64,000 bases of DNA from Hymenobacter chitinivorans DSM 11115 (GCF_002797555.1 NZ_PGFA01000001.1:3038001-3102000), one strand, 5' to 3'. Shown: positions 9,161-17,847, numbered from the stretch's first letter. Numbers and translations: made by a program. Notes: a model not told the origin generated them from the sequence alone.

Positions 9161-9199
9161 CTTAGGCCCGCTTCGGCTTTGCAATCCGGCGGCGGCCAG

Positions 9200-9207
9200 T
9201 AGCTTTG
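9200..9207 (+). promoter_or_regulatory. TAGCTTTG -7 element, 3 nt before the aminotransferase ATG
   Basis: Exact TANNTTTG match ending 3 nt upstream of ATG 9211. If used, transcription begins at or inside the start codon (leaderless mRNA), giving the aminotransferase gene its own promoter behind egtD. Confidence 0.5.
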
Positions 9208-9210
9208 GGC

Positions 9211-10311
9211 ATGCAAACTTTTCCTGACGTAATCAGTCTGGCCTCGGGCTACGGCAACTTTGCGCCCCCCGCGGCGGCCGTAGCCCAGGCTGCCGCGCTG
9301 CTACAGGCCGGCCCGCTGCCCACCAGTCCCATTGCAGGAATGCCCGAACTGCGGGCCGCCCTTGCCGCCCGCTACCAGCAGCAGGGCGCGGCCACCGGGC
9401 CGGAGCAGGTGCTGGTAACGCCCGGGGCCAAGCCGGCCCTGTTTGCCCTGTTCAAAGCAGCGCTGGAGCCCGGCGACGAAGTGCTGCTGCTCACGCCCAA
9501 CTGGTTTGGCTTCCGCGGCCTGGTGGAAAAAGCCGGCGGCACGCTGCGCACCCTGCCCCTGGACCCGGCCACCGACTACGCCTGGCAGCCCGAGCAGCTG
9601 AGCTCGGCTATTCACGCCCGCACCCGGATTCTGCTGCTGAGCAACCCCAACAACCCCACCGGCCGGGTGTACACCCGCGCCGAGTGGGAAGGCCTGCTGC
9701 GCATTACCCGGCAGTGGCCCGGGCTACTGGTTGTGTCCGACGAAATCTACGACGGTATCCACTTCGGACCCGAGCCGTTTACCTCCCTGCTCAGCCTACC
9801 CGACCCGCACCGGCAGCACGTGGTAGTCAGTGGCTATTCCAAGTCCCTAGGCCTCATTGGCTGGAGCGTGGGCTACCTAGTGGCGCCGGAAGAGCTGATT
9901 CGCCGGGCAGCAGCCTGGCAGTTCAGCACCAGCGCGGCCGTGGCAGCGTTGTCGCAGGCGGCGGCCCAGGCGGCTACCGAGCAGGCATCGGCCATTAGCC
10001 AGCAGCTGTGCAGCGGCCTGCTCACCAACCGGGAAATTATGCGCCAGTGGCTGGCCGCTCTGCCGCCCCAGCCTCCGTTTCCGCTGGGCACCTACTATGC
10101 TTTTCCCGATTTCCGCCGGTTTCTACGGCCGGATTTACCGCTCACCGAAGCTTCGGCCGAACTGGCGGCGCGGCTGCGGGCCGGGGGCGCCGAGGTGGTA
10201 GATGGTGGGAGCTGCGACGCCCCGGGCTTTTTCCGGTTGTCGTACGCCGTGCCCGAGCCGCTACTGCGCGAAGCTCTGCGGCGCATTCGGGCGGCGCTGA
10301 CGGCGGACTAA
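9211..10311 (+). CDS. PLP-dependent class I/II aminotransferase-fold enzyme, candidate EgtE-like C-S lyase
   Basis: 366 residues from ATG 9211. Fold-type I motifs: SNPNNPTG (144-151), SDEIYDG with Asp177 and Tyr180, Schiff-base lysine K211 in SGYSKSLGL, and a late FRLSYA carrying the substrate-binding Arg. The residue eight after the lysine, normally the phosphate-binding Arg of GWRxGY (AspAT R266), is Ser219 (GWSVGY). It sits 50 nt after egtD. Ergothioneine synthesis needs a PLP C-S lyase after EgtB, and the ovothiol lyase OvoB belongs to this general fold, so an EgtE-like role is plausible but inferred; an ordinary transaminase is the alternative. Confidence 0.8.
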   Translation: MQTFPDVISLASGYGNFAPPAAAVAQAAALLQAGPLPTSPIAGMPELRAALAARYQQQGAATGPEQVLVTPGAKPALFALFKAALEPGDEVLLLTPNWFGFRGLVEKAGGTLRTLPLDPATDYAWQPEQLSSAIHARTRILLLSNPNNPTGRVYTRAEWEGLLRITRQWPGLLVVSDEIYDGIHFGPEPFTSLLSLPDPHRQHVVVSGYSKSLGLIGWSVGYLVAPEELIRRAAAWQFSTSAAVAALSQAAAQAATEQASAISQQLCSGLLTNREIMRQWLAALPPQPPFPLGTYYAFPDFRRFLRPDLPLTEASAELAARLRAGGAEVVDGGSCDAPGFFRLSYAVPEPLLREALRRIRAALTAD

Positions 10312-10413
10312 GCCTGTGCTGCCCGAAACCCAGGGGCGGCTACAGACCGGGCTGATGCTGGAATAAGCCCCTGCTTATTTGGAGCCAACACCAGCCGGGC
10401 CGGCGCGTTGTTG

Positions 10414-10421
10414 TACCTTTG
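10414..10421 (+). promoter_or_regulatory. TACCTTTG -7 element upstream of the MATE gene
   Basis: Exact TANNTTTG match ending 21 nt before ATG 10443. No good -33 TTTG lies at the usual 19-24 nt. Confidence 0.5.
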
Positions 10422-10442
10422 CGCCTCGTTTTGCCCCGTTTT

Positions 10443-11810
10443 ATGTCTCTTGCCCAAACCCGCTCCCACATTGTTCCTACCCTGCTGCTAGCCTTGCCCG
10501 TCGTGGTCAGCCAGCTGGGGCACATAGCTGTGGGCGTGTGCGACAGTATGATGGTGGGCAAAATCGGGAAGGTTCCGCTGGCGGCCGTGTCGTTGGGCAT
10601 CAGCGTGAGCACCGTATTCATGATTCTGGGCATGGGCCTCACCTTTGCCATTACGCCCCTGGTAGCCGCCGCCGACGGCCGCCGCGACATTCCGGCCCTG
10701 GGTCACTTGCTCAACGGCGGAGTTTGGCTTAGCACGCTGGCCGGCCTCGCGCTGGCCGGCCTGGGCTTTGGGGTGGCCCCGCTACTGCACTACCTCAACC
10801 AGCCCGCCGAGGTAGTAGCGCTGGCCGCGCCCTGGGTGCGGGTCATTTTCGTGTCCTTCCTGCCGCTGATGGTTTTTCAGGGCTTCAAGCAGTACGCCGA
10901 GGGCCTGGGCCTCACGTTTCAGTCGATGGTCCTCTCGCTGATTGCCAACCTGGTGAATGCCTTGCTCTGCTACGTGCTTATTTTCGGCAACTTCGGGGCC
11001 CCCAAGCTAGGTATGATGGGAGCCGCCTGGGCCACGCTGGTGGCCCGCATTCTGATGGCCGTATTCATGGGGGCCTACGTGCTGCGGGCCAAACGTTTGG
11101 CTCCGTACCGGGCCGCCACCCACTGGCTGCACCCCGACGGCACCACGATGCGGCACTTACTGAGCTTGGGTGCGCCCATTGGCGTGCAGATGATGTTCGA
11201 GATGGGCGCCTTCAGCTTTTCGGCCATCATGATTGGTTGGCTGGGTGCCACTTCCCTGGCCGCCCACCAGATTGCCATCAACATTGCCTCGGTGACCTAC
11301 ATGGCCGCCAGCGGCATCGGGGCAGCTGTTACCATCCGCGTTGGTAATTTCCGGGGACTCGGCGATGCGCCCGGTGCCCGGCAGGCCGGCTTTGCGGCCT
11401 ACCTCATTACGTTTCTATTCATGAGTGCCATGGCCCTGCTGCTCATTGCCGGCCGGGGCCTGATTCCCCACTTCTACAACAACGACCCGCAGGTGCTGGC
11501 CCAGGCCTCCACGCTGCTGCTCATTGGGGCCCTGTTCCAGATTTCGGACGGCCTGCAGGTGGTGGGCCTGGGCGCCTTGCGGGGTTTGCAGGACGTAAAA
11601 ATACCCTCTATCGTGGCCCTGCTAGCGTATTGGGCCGTGGCTCTGCCCTTCGGCTACTGGCTGGGTTTCCACCAGGGCCTGGGCGCCACCGGCATCTGGG
11701 TGGGGCTGCTGACCGGCCTGAGCCTGGTGGCGGGGCTGCTGCTATGGCGCTTTCGCCAGCACAGCGCCTCCCTGGTCGTGCCGGCCGCGCTGCCCGTGGC
11801 CAGCCATTAG
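10443..11810 (+). CDS. MATE family multidrug/cation efflux transporter
   Basis: 455 residues from ATG 10443, with about 12 hydrophobic segments in two homologous halves, as in NorM-type proteins. The first helix (LLLALPVVVSQLGHIAVGVC) and the following DSMMVGKIG are standard MATE features; the second half repeats the pattern at MFEMGAFSFSAIMIGWLG. Expected to export cationic or metabolic compounds using Na+ or H+. Separated from the PLP enzyme by 131 nt with its own -7 element, so no functional link to the egt genes is implied. Confidence 0.9.
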   Translation: MSLAQTRSHIVPTLLLALPVVVSQLGHIAVGVCDSMMVGKIGKVPLAAVSLGISVSTVFMILGMGLTFAITPLVAAADGRRDIPALGHLLNGGVWLSTLAGLALAGLGFGVAPLLHYLNQPAEVVALAAPWVRVIFVSFLPLMVFQGFKQYAEGLGLTFQSMVLSLIANLVNALLCYVLIFGNFGAPKLGMMGAAWATLVARILMAVFMGAYVLRAKRLAPYRAATHWLHPDGTTMRHLLSLGAPIGVQMMFEMGAFSFSAIMIGWLGATSLAAHQIAINIASVTYMAASGIGAAVTIRVGNFRGLGDAPGARQAGFAAYLITFLFMSAMALLLIAGRGLIPHFYNNDPQVLAQASTLLLIGALFQISDGLQVVGLGALRGLQDVKIPSIVALLAYWAVALPFGYWLGFHQGLGATGIWVGLLTGLSLVAGLLLWRFRQHSASLVVPAALPVASH

Positions 11811-11926
11811 CGCAGACCTTGCCGGCGGCCGGATATTTTGGTTAGCCCGGAATTGAAATGTACCGAAAGTAGTTTGTTTCTTGCGGCTGATTTCCCCGCT
11901 CAGGATTGCACTTTACCGCTACTACG

Positions 11927-12487
11927 ATGCCTTTTCTCTCTTTTATCATCTCCCTGCTCCCGCTGCTGACTTCTCCCGCTAAGCACCCTGCAGTAGCGGC
12001 CCCGCCGGTGGAAAAGATTACCTGGTCGGCCTCCCGGCCCCTAACCTGGGCCGACTTCAAGAGCAAGCCCCAGCCCATTGAGCAAATGGCGGCCCTGACT
12101 TCGGCCTCGATTGATACCCAGATCGGCTGCAAAGATTACGTGTTTTCGTCGCAGGTCATTGCCGTTTTTATTCCGAACGAGTCGTGGGTGCGGGACCCGG
12201 CCAAGGCCACGCCGGCCCTGCTGCGCCACGAGCAGCTCCACTTCGACCTGACCGAGGTGCACGCCCGCATGATGCGCCAGAAGCTGAGCATTGCCAAGTT
12301 CGACTGTGAACACCTGAACCCGGCTTTCCAGAACCTGTCCAACGCCATGTACTCGGGCTGGAAGCGGGAAATGGCCCGCTACGACCAGGAAACCAACCAT
12401 GGCCTGAACACGGCCAAGCAAACGTACTGGGAAACCCAGGTGCAGCAGCGCCTGACGTTGCTCGATAAATTTGCCGCCCAACCTTAG
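11927..12487 (+). CDS. DUF922 putative Zn-dependent secreted protease
   Basis: 186 residues from ATG 11927. Residues 1-25 form a signal peptide. The motif RHEQLHFDLTEVHAR carries HExxH and fits the DUF922 family, predicted zinc metallopeptidases. The mature part starts PVEKITWSASRPLTWADF, also typical. Followed 24 nt later by csaA. Substrate unknown; envelope location inferred from the signal peptide. Confidence 0.75.
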   Translation: MPFLSFIISLLPLLTSPAKHPAVAAPPVEKITWSASRPLTWADFKSKPQPIEQMAALTSASIDTQIGCKDYVFSSQVIAVFIPNESWVRDPAKATPALLRHEQLHFDLTEVHARMMRQKLSIAKFDCEHLNPAFQNLSNAMYSGWKREMARYDQETNHGLNTAKQTYWETQVQQRLTLLDKFAAQP

Positions 12488-12511
12488 CCTGGGGTTTGCT
12501 AAGTTGCGGCC

Positions 12512-12859
12512 ATGAACCCCGAAAACACCATCACCTGGGCCGATTTTGAGCGCGTCGACCTGCGCGTGGGCACCATCCTGGAGGCCCGCGAATTTCCCCA
12601 GGCCCGCAAGCCCGCCTACCAGCTCCTGATTGACTTGGGCCCCGAAATCGGCTCGAAACGCTCTAGCGCCCAGATTACCCGGCACTACACTCCCGAAACC
12701 CTGGTGGGCCGGCAGGTGCTGTGCGTAGTCAACTTCCCGCCGAAGCAAATCGGCCCTTTCCGTTCCGAAGTTCTCGTGACCGGCGCCCCCGACGCGGAAG
12801 GGCACATCGTGCTGGCCAGCCTGGCCGGCCCGGTGCCCAACGGCAGCCGGCTGGCGTAG
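12512..12859 (+). CDS. csaA: CsaA-type tRNA-binding protein
   Basis: 115 residues, almost entirely one OB-fold tRNA-binding domain. Diagnostic stretches are [40 protein letters not shown] and a C-terminal VPNGSRLA, matching bacterial CsaA closely. CsaA binds tRNA and has reported chaperone-like activity in Bacillus. Convergent with the DUF4296 lipoprotein gene 17 nt away. Confidence 0.92.
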   Translation: MNPENTITWADFERVDLRVGTILEAREFPQARKPAYQLLIDLGPEIGSKRSSAQITRHYTPETLVGRQVLCVVNFPPKQIGPFRSEVLVTGAPDAEGHIVLASLAGPVPNGSRLA

Positions 12860-12876
12860 GGTGGGGCTTACGGCCG

Positions 12877-13230
12877 CTAGTGCTGCAACTGGGCCTTGCG
12901 CATGGCCAGGCTGTCGAGCACAATGCCGTAGAGCTCGTCGAGGTCTTTGTTGTGCACGGCGTAGTAGCGGTAGCTCTGCCAGAAGGCCGAATCCGTTACT
13001 TCGTGTCGCCAGAGCATATCTTTCTGCAGCTGGTTGAACAAAGCCTGGGAGGAATCGGCGCGCAGGTGGGCCGCCTCCACCCGACTCTCGTTCAGGTGCA
13101 GCTCCACCAGCAACTGCACCATTTTCTCTTTGGGCAGCAAGGACGAGGGCGGCACGGCTTCTTCGGGCCGTTGGCAGCAGGCCAACAAAGCGCTTAGAAT
13201 CAGGGCCAGGCAGACAGGTAGCTTTTTCAC
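12877..13230 (-). CDS. DUF4296 lipoprotein
   Basis: 117 residues. The GTG at 13230 starts a lipoprotein signal (KKLPVCLALILSALLAC, cleavage before the Cys of LLAC). The rest is charged and helical (LVELHLNESRVEAAHLR, WQSYRYYAVHNKDLDELYGIV), which fits DUF4296, a Bacteroidota-only family of unknown function. The GTG start is supported by the signal sequence beginning there and by an exact TAACTTTG element ending 5 nt before it. Divergent from the DUF58/Bat operon. Confidence 0.8.
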   Translation of the reverse strand: MKKLPVCLALILSALLACCQRPEEAVPPSSLLPKEKMVQLLVELHLNESRVEAAHLRADSSQALFNQLQKDMLWRHEVTDSAFWQSYRYYAVHNKDLDELYGIVLDSLAMRKAQLQH

Positions 13231-13235
13231 GCTCG

Positions 13236-13262
13236 CAAAGTTAGGAGGAACCCGTAGTTTAG
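13236..13262. promoter_or_regulatory. Divergent promoter pair between DUF4296 and the Bat operon
   Basis: Minus strand TAACTTTG (13243-13236) ends 5 nt before GTG 13230. Plus strand TAGTTTAG (13255-13262, one change) ends 5 nt before ATG 13268. The two -7 boxes are only 11 nt apart, so the two directions should compete for RNA polymerase, and both transcripts would be leaderless. Confidence 0.5.
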
Positions 13263-13267
13263 CCGAA

Positions 13268-14170
13268 ATGAATTCAGAGGCCGCCACTCCTTTTCAACAA
13301 CTTGTCCGGAAGCTTCGGCAGATGGAAATACGCATCCTCAAGGCGGCGGATGCTCAGCTGCAGGGCGATTTTCATTCCGTTTTCAAAGGTACCGGCCTCG
13401 AATTCGACGATGTGCGCCTCTACCAGTACGGCGACGAGGTGCGGGCCATCGACTGGGCCGTATCGAGCAAAGGCCACGGGACCTTCGTCAAGACCTATAA
13501 GGAAGAACGGGAGCAATCCGTTCTGCTCTTGCTTGACGTCAGCGCCTCCCAGCAGGTGGGCGCCGAAGGGAGGCGCAAGCTGGACGTGGGCCGCGAAATC
13601 TGCGGCATTCTGGCCCTGGCCGCCGCCCGCCAGGATGCCCAGCTCGGAATTCTGGCCTTTTCCGACCAGAAAGAAATGTACCTGGCCCCGGGCAAGGGCA
13701 TCCGGCACGCCTACTCGCTGATCAAGCGGCTGTTTGAGCTGGAGCCCAAGTCCCGGCAAACGGCCGTGGCGGGCGGCATCAAGCAGGCCCTGGGCTTGCT
13801 CAAGCGCCGCAGCATCATCCTGCTCATCTCCGACTTTATCGACACCAACTACGAGCGGGAACTGACCATGCTGGCCCGTAAGCACGACTTGGTTGTGGTG
13901 CAGCTGCTCGACAAGCGGGAGCAGGAGTTTCCGCCCCTGGGCATCGTGCCCCTGCTCGACCAGGAAACCGGCCGCACGGTGTGGGTTAATACCTCGGCTG
14001 AGGCTTTCCGGAAACGGTACCGGACCACTTACGAGCAGAATCGGGAGCAAATCGGGCAAATCTGCCGCCGCCACCGCACCGAGTACCTCTCCATTGCCAC
14101 CGACGTCGACTTCGTGCCCCAGCTGGTGCGGCTGTTTCGGCGGCGTAACCAGCGGGGCGGCCGGGCCTGA
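13268..14170 (+). CDS. DUF58 domain protein of a Bat-type operon
   Basis: 300 residues from ATG 13268. Characteristic DUF58 blocks are RLYQYGDEVRAIDWAVSSK and the von Willebrand-like core LLLLDVSASQQ and LLISDFID. In the Bacteroides aerotolerance (bat) locus a DUF58 protein follows a MoxR ATPase and precedes BatD and BatA; here the MoxR gene is not adjacent, but BatD-like and BatA-like genes follow with 1-nt and 30-nt gaps. Likely acts with them at the inner membrane in envelope or stress physiology. Confidence 0.85.
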   Translation: MNSEAATPFQQLVRKLRQMEIRILKAADAQLQGDFHSVFKGTGLEFDDVRLYQYGDEVRAIDWAVSSKGHGTFVKTYKEEREQSVLLLLDVSASQQVGAEGRRKLDVGREICGILALAAARQDAQLGILAFSDQKEMYLAPGKGIRHAYSLIKRLFELEPKSRQTAVAGGIKQALGLLKRRSIILLISDFIDTNYERELTMLARKHDLVVVQLLDKREQEFPPLGIVPLLDQETGRTVWVNTSAEAFRKRYRTTYEQNREQIGQICRRHRTEYLSIATDVDFVPQLVRLFRRRNQRGGRA

Positions 14171-14171
14171 T

Positions 14172-15095
14172 ATGCGGCGCTTTTCTTCTCTGTTTTTGGG
14201 CCTGGCCTTGCTGCTGAGCCACGCTGCGGCAGCTGTTTCCTCCGCGGAGCAGGATGTGCCGCGCAGCCGCTTTATGCGCCCCGGCACCCGGGTGGGCGAA
14301 ATTATCGACTACGAGCTGAGCTACGCCCACGCCCCGGATCTGGAAGTTATTTTTCCCGACTCCACGGCCGAGTTCAAGCCCTTCGAGTACGTGGGCAAGA
14401 CCTTCTACCCCACCCGCACCCGGCGCGGCCAAAGCATCGACCGGACGGTTTACCACCTGCGCACCTTCGCCCTGGACTCGGTGCAGCGCCTGAGCTTACC
14501 AGTCACCATTCTGCGCGGCAATGACACGGTGGCGGTGGCCAGCACGGCGGCCGTGGTGCGGCTGCTGCGCACGGCCACGGTGGCGGCCGGCGCGGCCCAG
14601 GCCCCGGTACTGCAGCAAAACACGACTCCGCTGCCGGTGCCCACCCAGTTTAACTACCCCTACTGGCTGGCTGGCGCCGGGGTGCTGGCGCTGGCGCTGG
14701 GCGGCTTTTTCGTGGGCTTCCGCCGCACCCTGCGCCTGCGCTACCAACGCTACCGGCTGCGCAAAAACCACGTCTACTTCCTGGCCCAGTACGCCCGCCA
14801 CATCGAGCGGTTTACCCTATCCCGGTCCCTGACCAACATGGAACGGGCCATTACGCTCTGGAAAAACTACCTCACCGGCCTCGAAGACAACACCATCAAC
14901 AGCCTGACGACCCGCGAAATTGTGGCGCACTACGAAAACGACCACGACGTGAATACCGCCCTGCGCATCACCGACCGGGTCATTTACGGCAATCAGTTTT
15001 CGGAGGAAGAAGCCGAAACGGATATGGCCTTCGTGCTGCTGCGCGACTTTGCCGAGCGGCGCTACGAATTGGTGTCGGCTCGGCTGCGGGCATAG
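14172..15095 (+). CDS. BatD-like / DUF4381-type membrane protein
   Basis: 307 residues. Signal peptide 1-22, a periplasmic beta-rich domain (about 25-155), one transmembrane helix (about 163-180, LAGAGVLALALGGFFVGF) and a cytoplasmic helical tail rich in Arg/Tyr with LWKNYLTGLE. This layout suits the short BatD-related/DUF4381 proteins that sit between DUF58 and VWA genes. Starts 1 nt after the DUF58 stop, so tightly coupled. No catalytic motif seen. Confidence 0.7.
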   Translation: MRRFSSLFLGLALLLSHAAAAVSSAEQDVPRSRFMRPGTRVGEIIDYELSYAHAPDLEVIFPDSTAEFKPFEYVGKTFYPTRTRRGQSIDRTVYHLRTFALDSVQRLSLPVTILRGNDTVAVASTAAVVRLLRTATVAAGAAQAPVLQQNTTPLPVPTQFNYPYWLAGAGVLALALGGFFVGFRRTLRLRYQRYRLRKNHVYFLAQYARHIERFTLSRSLTNMERAITLWKNYLTGLEDNTINSLTTREIVAHYENDHDVNTALRITDRVIYGNQFSEEEAETDMAFVLLRDFAERRYELVSARLRA

Positions 15096-15125
15096 CCGGT
15101 CCTCTTTTTCCCTTACCTTTCCGGC

Positions 15126-16175
15126 ATGAATCAGCTTTGGCAACGCTTCCTGGCCCCCGTGGTAGATGGACTGCGCTACGCCACGCTCACGAGCTACACC
15201 TGGCAGCAGCCCCGCCTGCTGCTGCTGATCTTCCTGATTCCGGTGCTGTTTCTGGGCCGCTGGCTGCTGGTACACCGGCGCCGGCCGCGGCTGGGCGTGG
15301 CCTTTGTGGCCGGCGAGTTGCGCCGCGACTACAGTGCCGCCCTGCGCTTCGTGCCCGATATCGTGCTGGGCCTGAGCCTGGCATTCGGCCTCGTGGCCCT
15401 GGCCCGCCCCCAGCGCACCGACGAGCGGGTGGTACAAACCGGCCAGGGCATCGACATTCTGCTCTTAGTGGACGTGTCCTCGTCGATGGAGCTGCAGGAC
15501 TTGCGGCCCAACCGCCTGGAGGCGGCCAAGCGCGTGGCCCGGGAGTTTGTGGACGGCCGCAGCGGGGACCGAATCGGCCTCGTGGTGTTTGCCGGCGACG
15601 CCTACTCCCTGGCCCCGCTCACCACCGATTATGAGCTGCTGCGCGAAAACCTGCAAAGCCTCAAGCTGGGCATGATCCAGAACGACGGCACGGCCATCGG
15701 TACGGCCCTGGGCGTGGCCACCAACCGCCTGCGCGACTCCCGCAGCCGCACCAAGGTCTGCATCCTGATTTCGGACGGCGAGAATACGGCCGGCAGCCTC
15801 GACCCGCTCACGGCGGCCCAGCTGGCCCACGCCTTTGGGGTCAAAATCTACACCATCGGGCTGGGTCAGGATGGCTACGTGCCCTACGGAAAGGATGAAG
15901 CCGGCCGCCCCCGCTACGTGGAAACCCGCCTCGACGAAACCACCATGCGCCAGCTGGCCCAGGCCGCCGAGGGTCAGTTTTTCCGCGCCTCCGACAACAA
16001 CGCCCTGCGCAACGTGTTCCGCCGCATCGACCAGTACGAAAAGTCCGAAATCAAGCAGACCCGTTACCGCAACACCAAAGACTATTACCGCATCTACCTG
16101 TTCTGGTGCGTGGGCCTGTGGCTGCTCTGGCTGGCTCTGAAAAACACCTTTCTCACCAACTCCCTGGAAGACTAG
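15126..16175 (+). CDS. batA: BatA-like VWA-domain membrane protein
   Basis: 349 residues. Two N-terminal transmembrane helices (about 33-48 and 79-95), then a von Willebrand factor A domain with an intact MIDAS: DVSSSM, a central Thr in LAPLTTDYELL and ISDGENTAG. A third helix lies near the C-terminus (YRIYLFWCVGLWLLWLAL). This is the BatA topology. A TACCTTTC element (15114-15121) ends 4 nt before the ATG, so an internal leaderless promoter is possible. No BatB, BatC or TPR gene follows; the locus ends here. Confidence 0.85.
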   Translation: MNQLWQRFLAPVVDGLRYATLTSYTWQQPRLLLLIFLIPVLFLGRWLLVHRRRPRLGVAFVAGELRRDYSAALRFVPDIVLGLSLAFGLVALARPQRTDERVVQTGQGIDILLLVDVSSSMELQDLRPNRLEAAKRVAREFVDGRSGDRIGLVVFAGDAYSLAPLTTDYELLRENLQSLKLGMIQNDGTAIGTALGVATNRLRDSRSRTKVCILISDGENTAGSLDPLTAAQLAHAFGVKIYTIGLGQDGYVPYGKDEAGRPRYVETRLDETTMRQLAQAAEGQFFRASDNNALRNVFRRIDQYEKSEIKQTRYRNTKDYYRIYLFWCVGLWLLWLALKNTFLTNSLED

Positions 16176-16179
16176 GGTT

Positions 16180-16434
16180 TAATATGGGAAATGTGGTTGA
16201 ATGTGAGAAATGTGGAAAATGTGTAATGGCGAGTGAAGGGCGGCCATCCGTCCTCTGCGCAGGTAGTCCCAGCCTTTTACCACAAAGCCCTTTTCGTTGT
16301 TAAGAACTAAGTATCAGCATAGAAGGAAGCTCCGCACACTTCAGAGGACGGATTGCTTCGGCCCAAGCCTCACAATGACACGGGGTTTTATTTCTCACAT
16401 TCTTCCACATTCAGCACAATTCCCACATTACCAA
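16180..16434. repeat. Family A intergenic palindromic repeat (copy A1) with inverted simple-sequence arms
   Basis: Core about 16221-16380: left end AATGGCGAG...GCCATCCGTCCTCT, right end AGAGGACGGATTGCTTCGG...CTCACAATGACA, so the outer parts pair. Flanks are degenerate [21 protein letters not shown] tracts (16180-16220) and their inverted form (16388-16434), which runs into the ATG of the YggS gene. No ORF of note. Confidence 0.7.
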
Positions 16435-17115
16435 ATGATTGCCGATAACCTCCGCTACTTCGAACAACAGCTGCTGGGCAGCAAGGCCCGGCTGGTGGCC
16501 GTGACCAAGACGCACCCGGTCGAGCGGCTGCAGGAAGCCTACGACGCCGGGGCCCGGCTTTTCGGCGAAAACAAGGTGCAGGAAATGGTGGCCAAGCAGC
16601 CCGAGCTGCCCCAGGATATTGAGTGGCACCTCATTGGGCATCTGCAAACCAACAAGGTGAAGTACGTGGCGCCCTTCGTGCACACCATTCAGAGCATCGA
16701 CAGTCTCAAGCTGCTCCAGGAAATCGAGAAGCAGGCCGCCAAGCACGGGCGCGTCATTCAGGGCCTGCTGCAGTTTCACATTGCCGAGGAAGAAACCAAG
16801 TTCGGCCTGTCGTTGGCCGAAGCCGAGGAAATCCTGCAGTCGGCGGCCTACCAGGCCATGCGCCACGTGCAAATTGCGGGCGTAATGGGCGTGGCCACCA
16901 ACACCACCGACGAGGCCCAGCTACGCCGCGAATTCCGGGAGCTGCGCGGCTACTTCGAGCAGCTTCAAACGCGGTACTTTGCTCAGCAGCCCGCTTTCCG
17001 GGAAATTTCCATGGGCATGAGCTCCGACTTCCGCCTGGCCCTGGAGGAAGGCAGCACGCTGATTCGCGTCGGCAGCGCTATTTTTGGCGCCCGCAACTAT
17101 GGGGTTAGTGGTTGA
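16435..17115 (+). CDS. YggS/PROSC family PLP homeostasis protein
   Basis: 226 residues from ATG 16435; upstream in-frame codons fall inside the intergenic repeat and are rejected. PLP-binding lysine in LVAVTKTHP near residue 22, then GENKVQE, EWHLIGHLQTNK, SIDS, and the terminal block SMGMSSDFRLALEEGSTLIRVGSAIFG, all diagnostic. YggS proteins bind PLP without known catalysis and keep the free PLP pool and amino-acid balance in check. Cytoplasmic. Confidence 0.92.
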   Translation: MIADNLRYFEQQLLGSKARLVAVTKTHPVERLQEAYDAGARLFGENKVQEMVAKQPELPQDIEWHLIGHLQTNKVKYVAPFVHTIQSIDSLKLLQEIEKQAAKHGRVIQGLLQFHIAEEETKFGLSLAEAEEILQSAAYQAMRHVQIAGVMGVATNTTDEAQLRREFRELRGYFEQLQTRYFAQQPAFREISMGMSSDFRLALEEGSTLIRVGSAIFGARNYGVSG

Positions 17116-17237
17116 TAGTTGTTCGTTGTTAGTTGTCCGTTGCTAGGGAAGGCGGCAGTTCCAACGGATAACGGACAGCTAATAACTAACAATGACCAAC
17201 TAACAACTAACAACGGACAACAGACAACCAACAACTA
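17113..17237. repeat. Inverted simple-sequence tract (GTTGTTAGTT type)
   Basis: A TTG/TTAG-rich tract (17113-17142) faces its degenerate inverse (17175-17237, repeated AACTAACAAC units); they can fold on each other. It begins right at the YggS stop and ends 3 nt before the DUF423 ATG. Similar in style to the arms around the palindromic repeats but without a recognisable palindrome in the middle. Confidence 0.6.
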
Positions 17238-17240
17238 AAC

Positions 17241-17618
17241 ATGACTGCTCGACTCATCATTCAACTCGCGGCCCTGCTTGGCGGCCTGGGCGTGGCCATC
17301 GGGGCCTTCGGGGCCCACGGGCTGCGCAAGATGCTGGAAGCCTCCAACCGCTTCGACACCTTCGAAACCGCCGTCCGCTACCAGTTCTACCACGCCCTGG
17401 CTTTGCTGGCCGTGGGCATCCTGCTGGCTTTCCGCCCCGATTTGAAAGCCTTGAGCACCACGGCCTGGCTCTGGCTGGGCGGCGTGCTCATCTTCAGCGG
17501 CTCGCTCTACACGCTCTGCTTCACCGGCATTACCAAACTCGGCGCCGTAGCCCCCATCGGCGGCCTGCTGCTCATCGCCGGCTGGATCAGCCTGCTCCTG
17601 GCCGCCCGCCAAGTGTAG
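17241..17618 (+). CDS. DUF423 (YgdD-like) small membrane protein
   Basis: 125 residues, four hydrophobic segments. The N-terminal GGLGVAIGAFGAHGLRK and the middle YQFYHALALLAVGIL are signatures of DUF423/YgdD. Inner-membrane location; function not established. Separated from YggS by the simple-sequence tract, same direction. Confidence 0.88.
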   Translation: MTARLIIQLAALLGGLGVAIGAFGAHGLRKMLEASNRFDTFETAVRYQFYHALALLAVGILLAFRPDLKALSTTAWLWLGGVLIFSGSLYTLCFTGITKLGAVAPIGGLLLIAGWISLLLAARQV

Positions 17619-17624
17619 GGTTAA

Positions 17625-17831
17625 GGTGCTTAAGTGCTAATGTGAGGAATGTGCTAAATGTGGGAGAATGTGTCATGGCGAGAGAAGCGCAGCCATCCGT
17701 CCTCTGCTTGTGACTAGCATCCTTTTACCAGATAGCCCTTTCTCGTATCGAACGGAAAAGGGCTTTTCACTTGAAGGCACTCCGCACATATCTAAGGACG
17801 GCTGGCTTCGACTCACGCCTCCCGCAAGAAC
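17625..17831. repeat. Family A intergenic palindromic repeat (copy A2)
   Basis: Left end TGTCATGGCGAGAGAAGCGC...CATCCGTCCTCTGC (from 17671), inner stem AGCCCTTTC / GAAAAGGGCT, then TAAGGACGGCTGGCTTCG to a decayed right end (CGCAAGAAC instead of CGCAATGAC). Preceded by an ATGTGRGNAATGTG simple-sequence tract (17625-17670). Confidence 0.7.
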
Positions 17832-17847
17832 GCACATTCCATCCTAC

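Noticed and set aside
16297..16434. 46-codon N-terminal extension of YggS
   Set aside because: Falls inside repeat A1 and its arm; the conserved protein starts at MIADNLRYF (16435).
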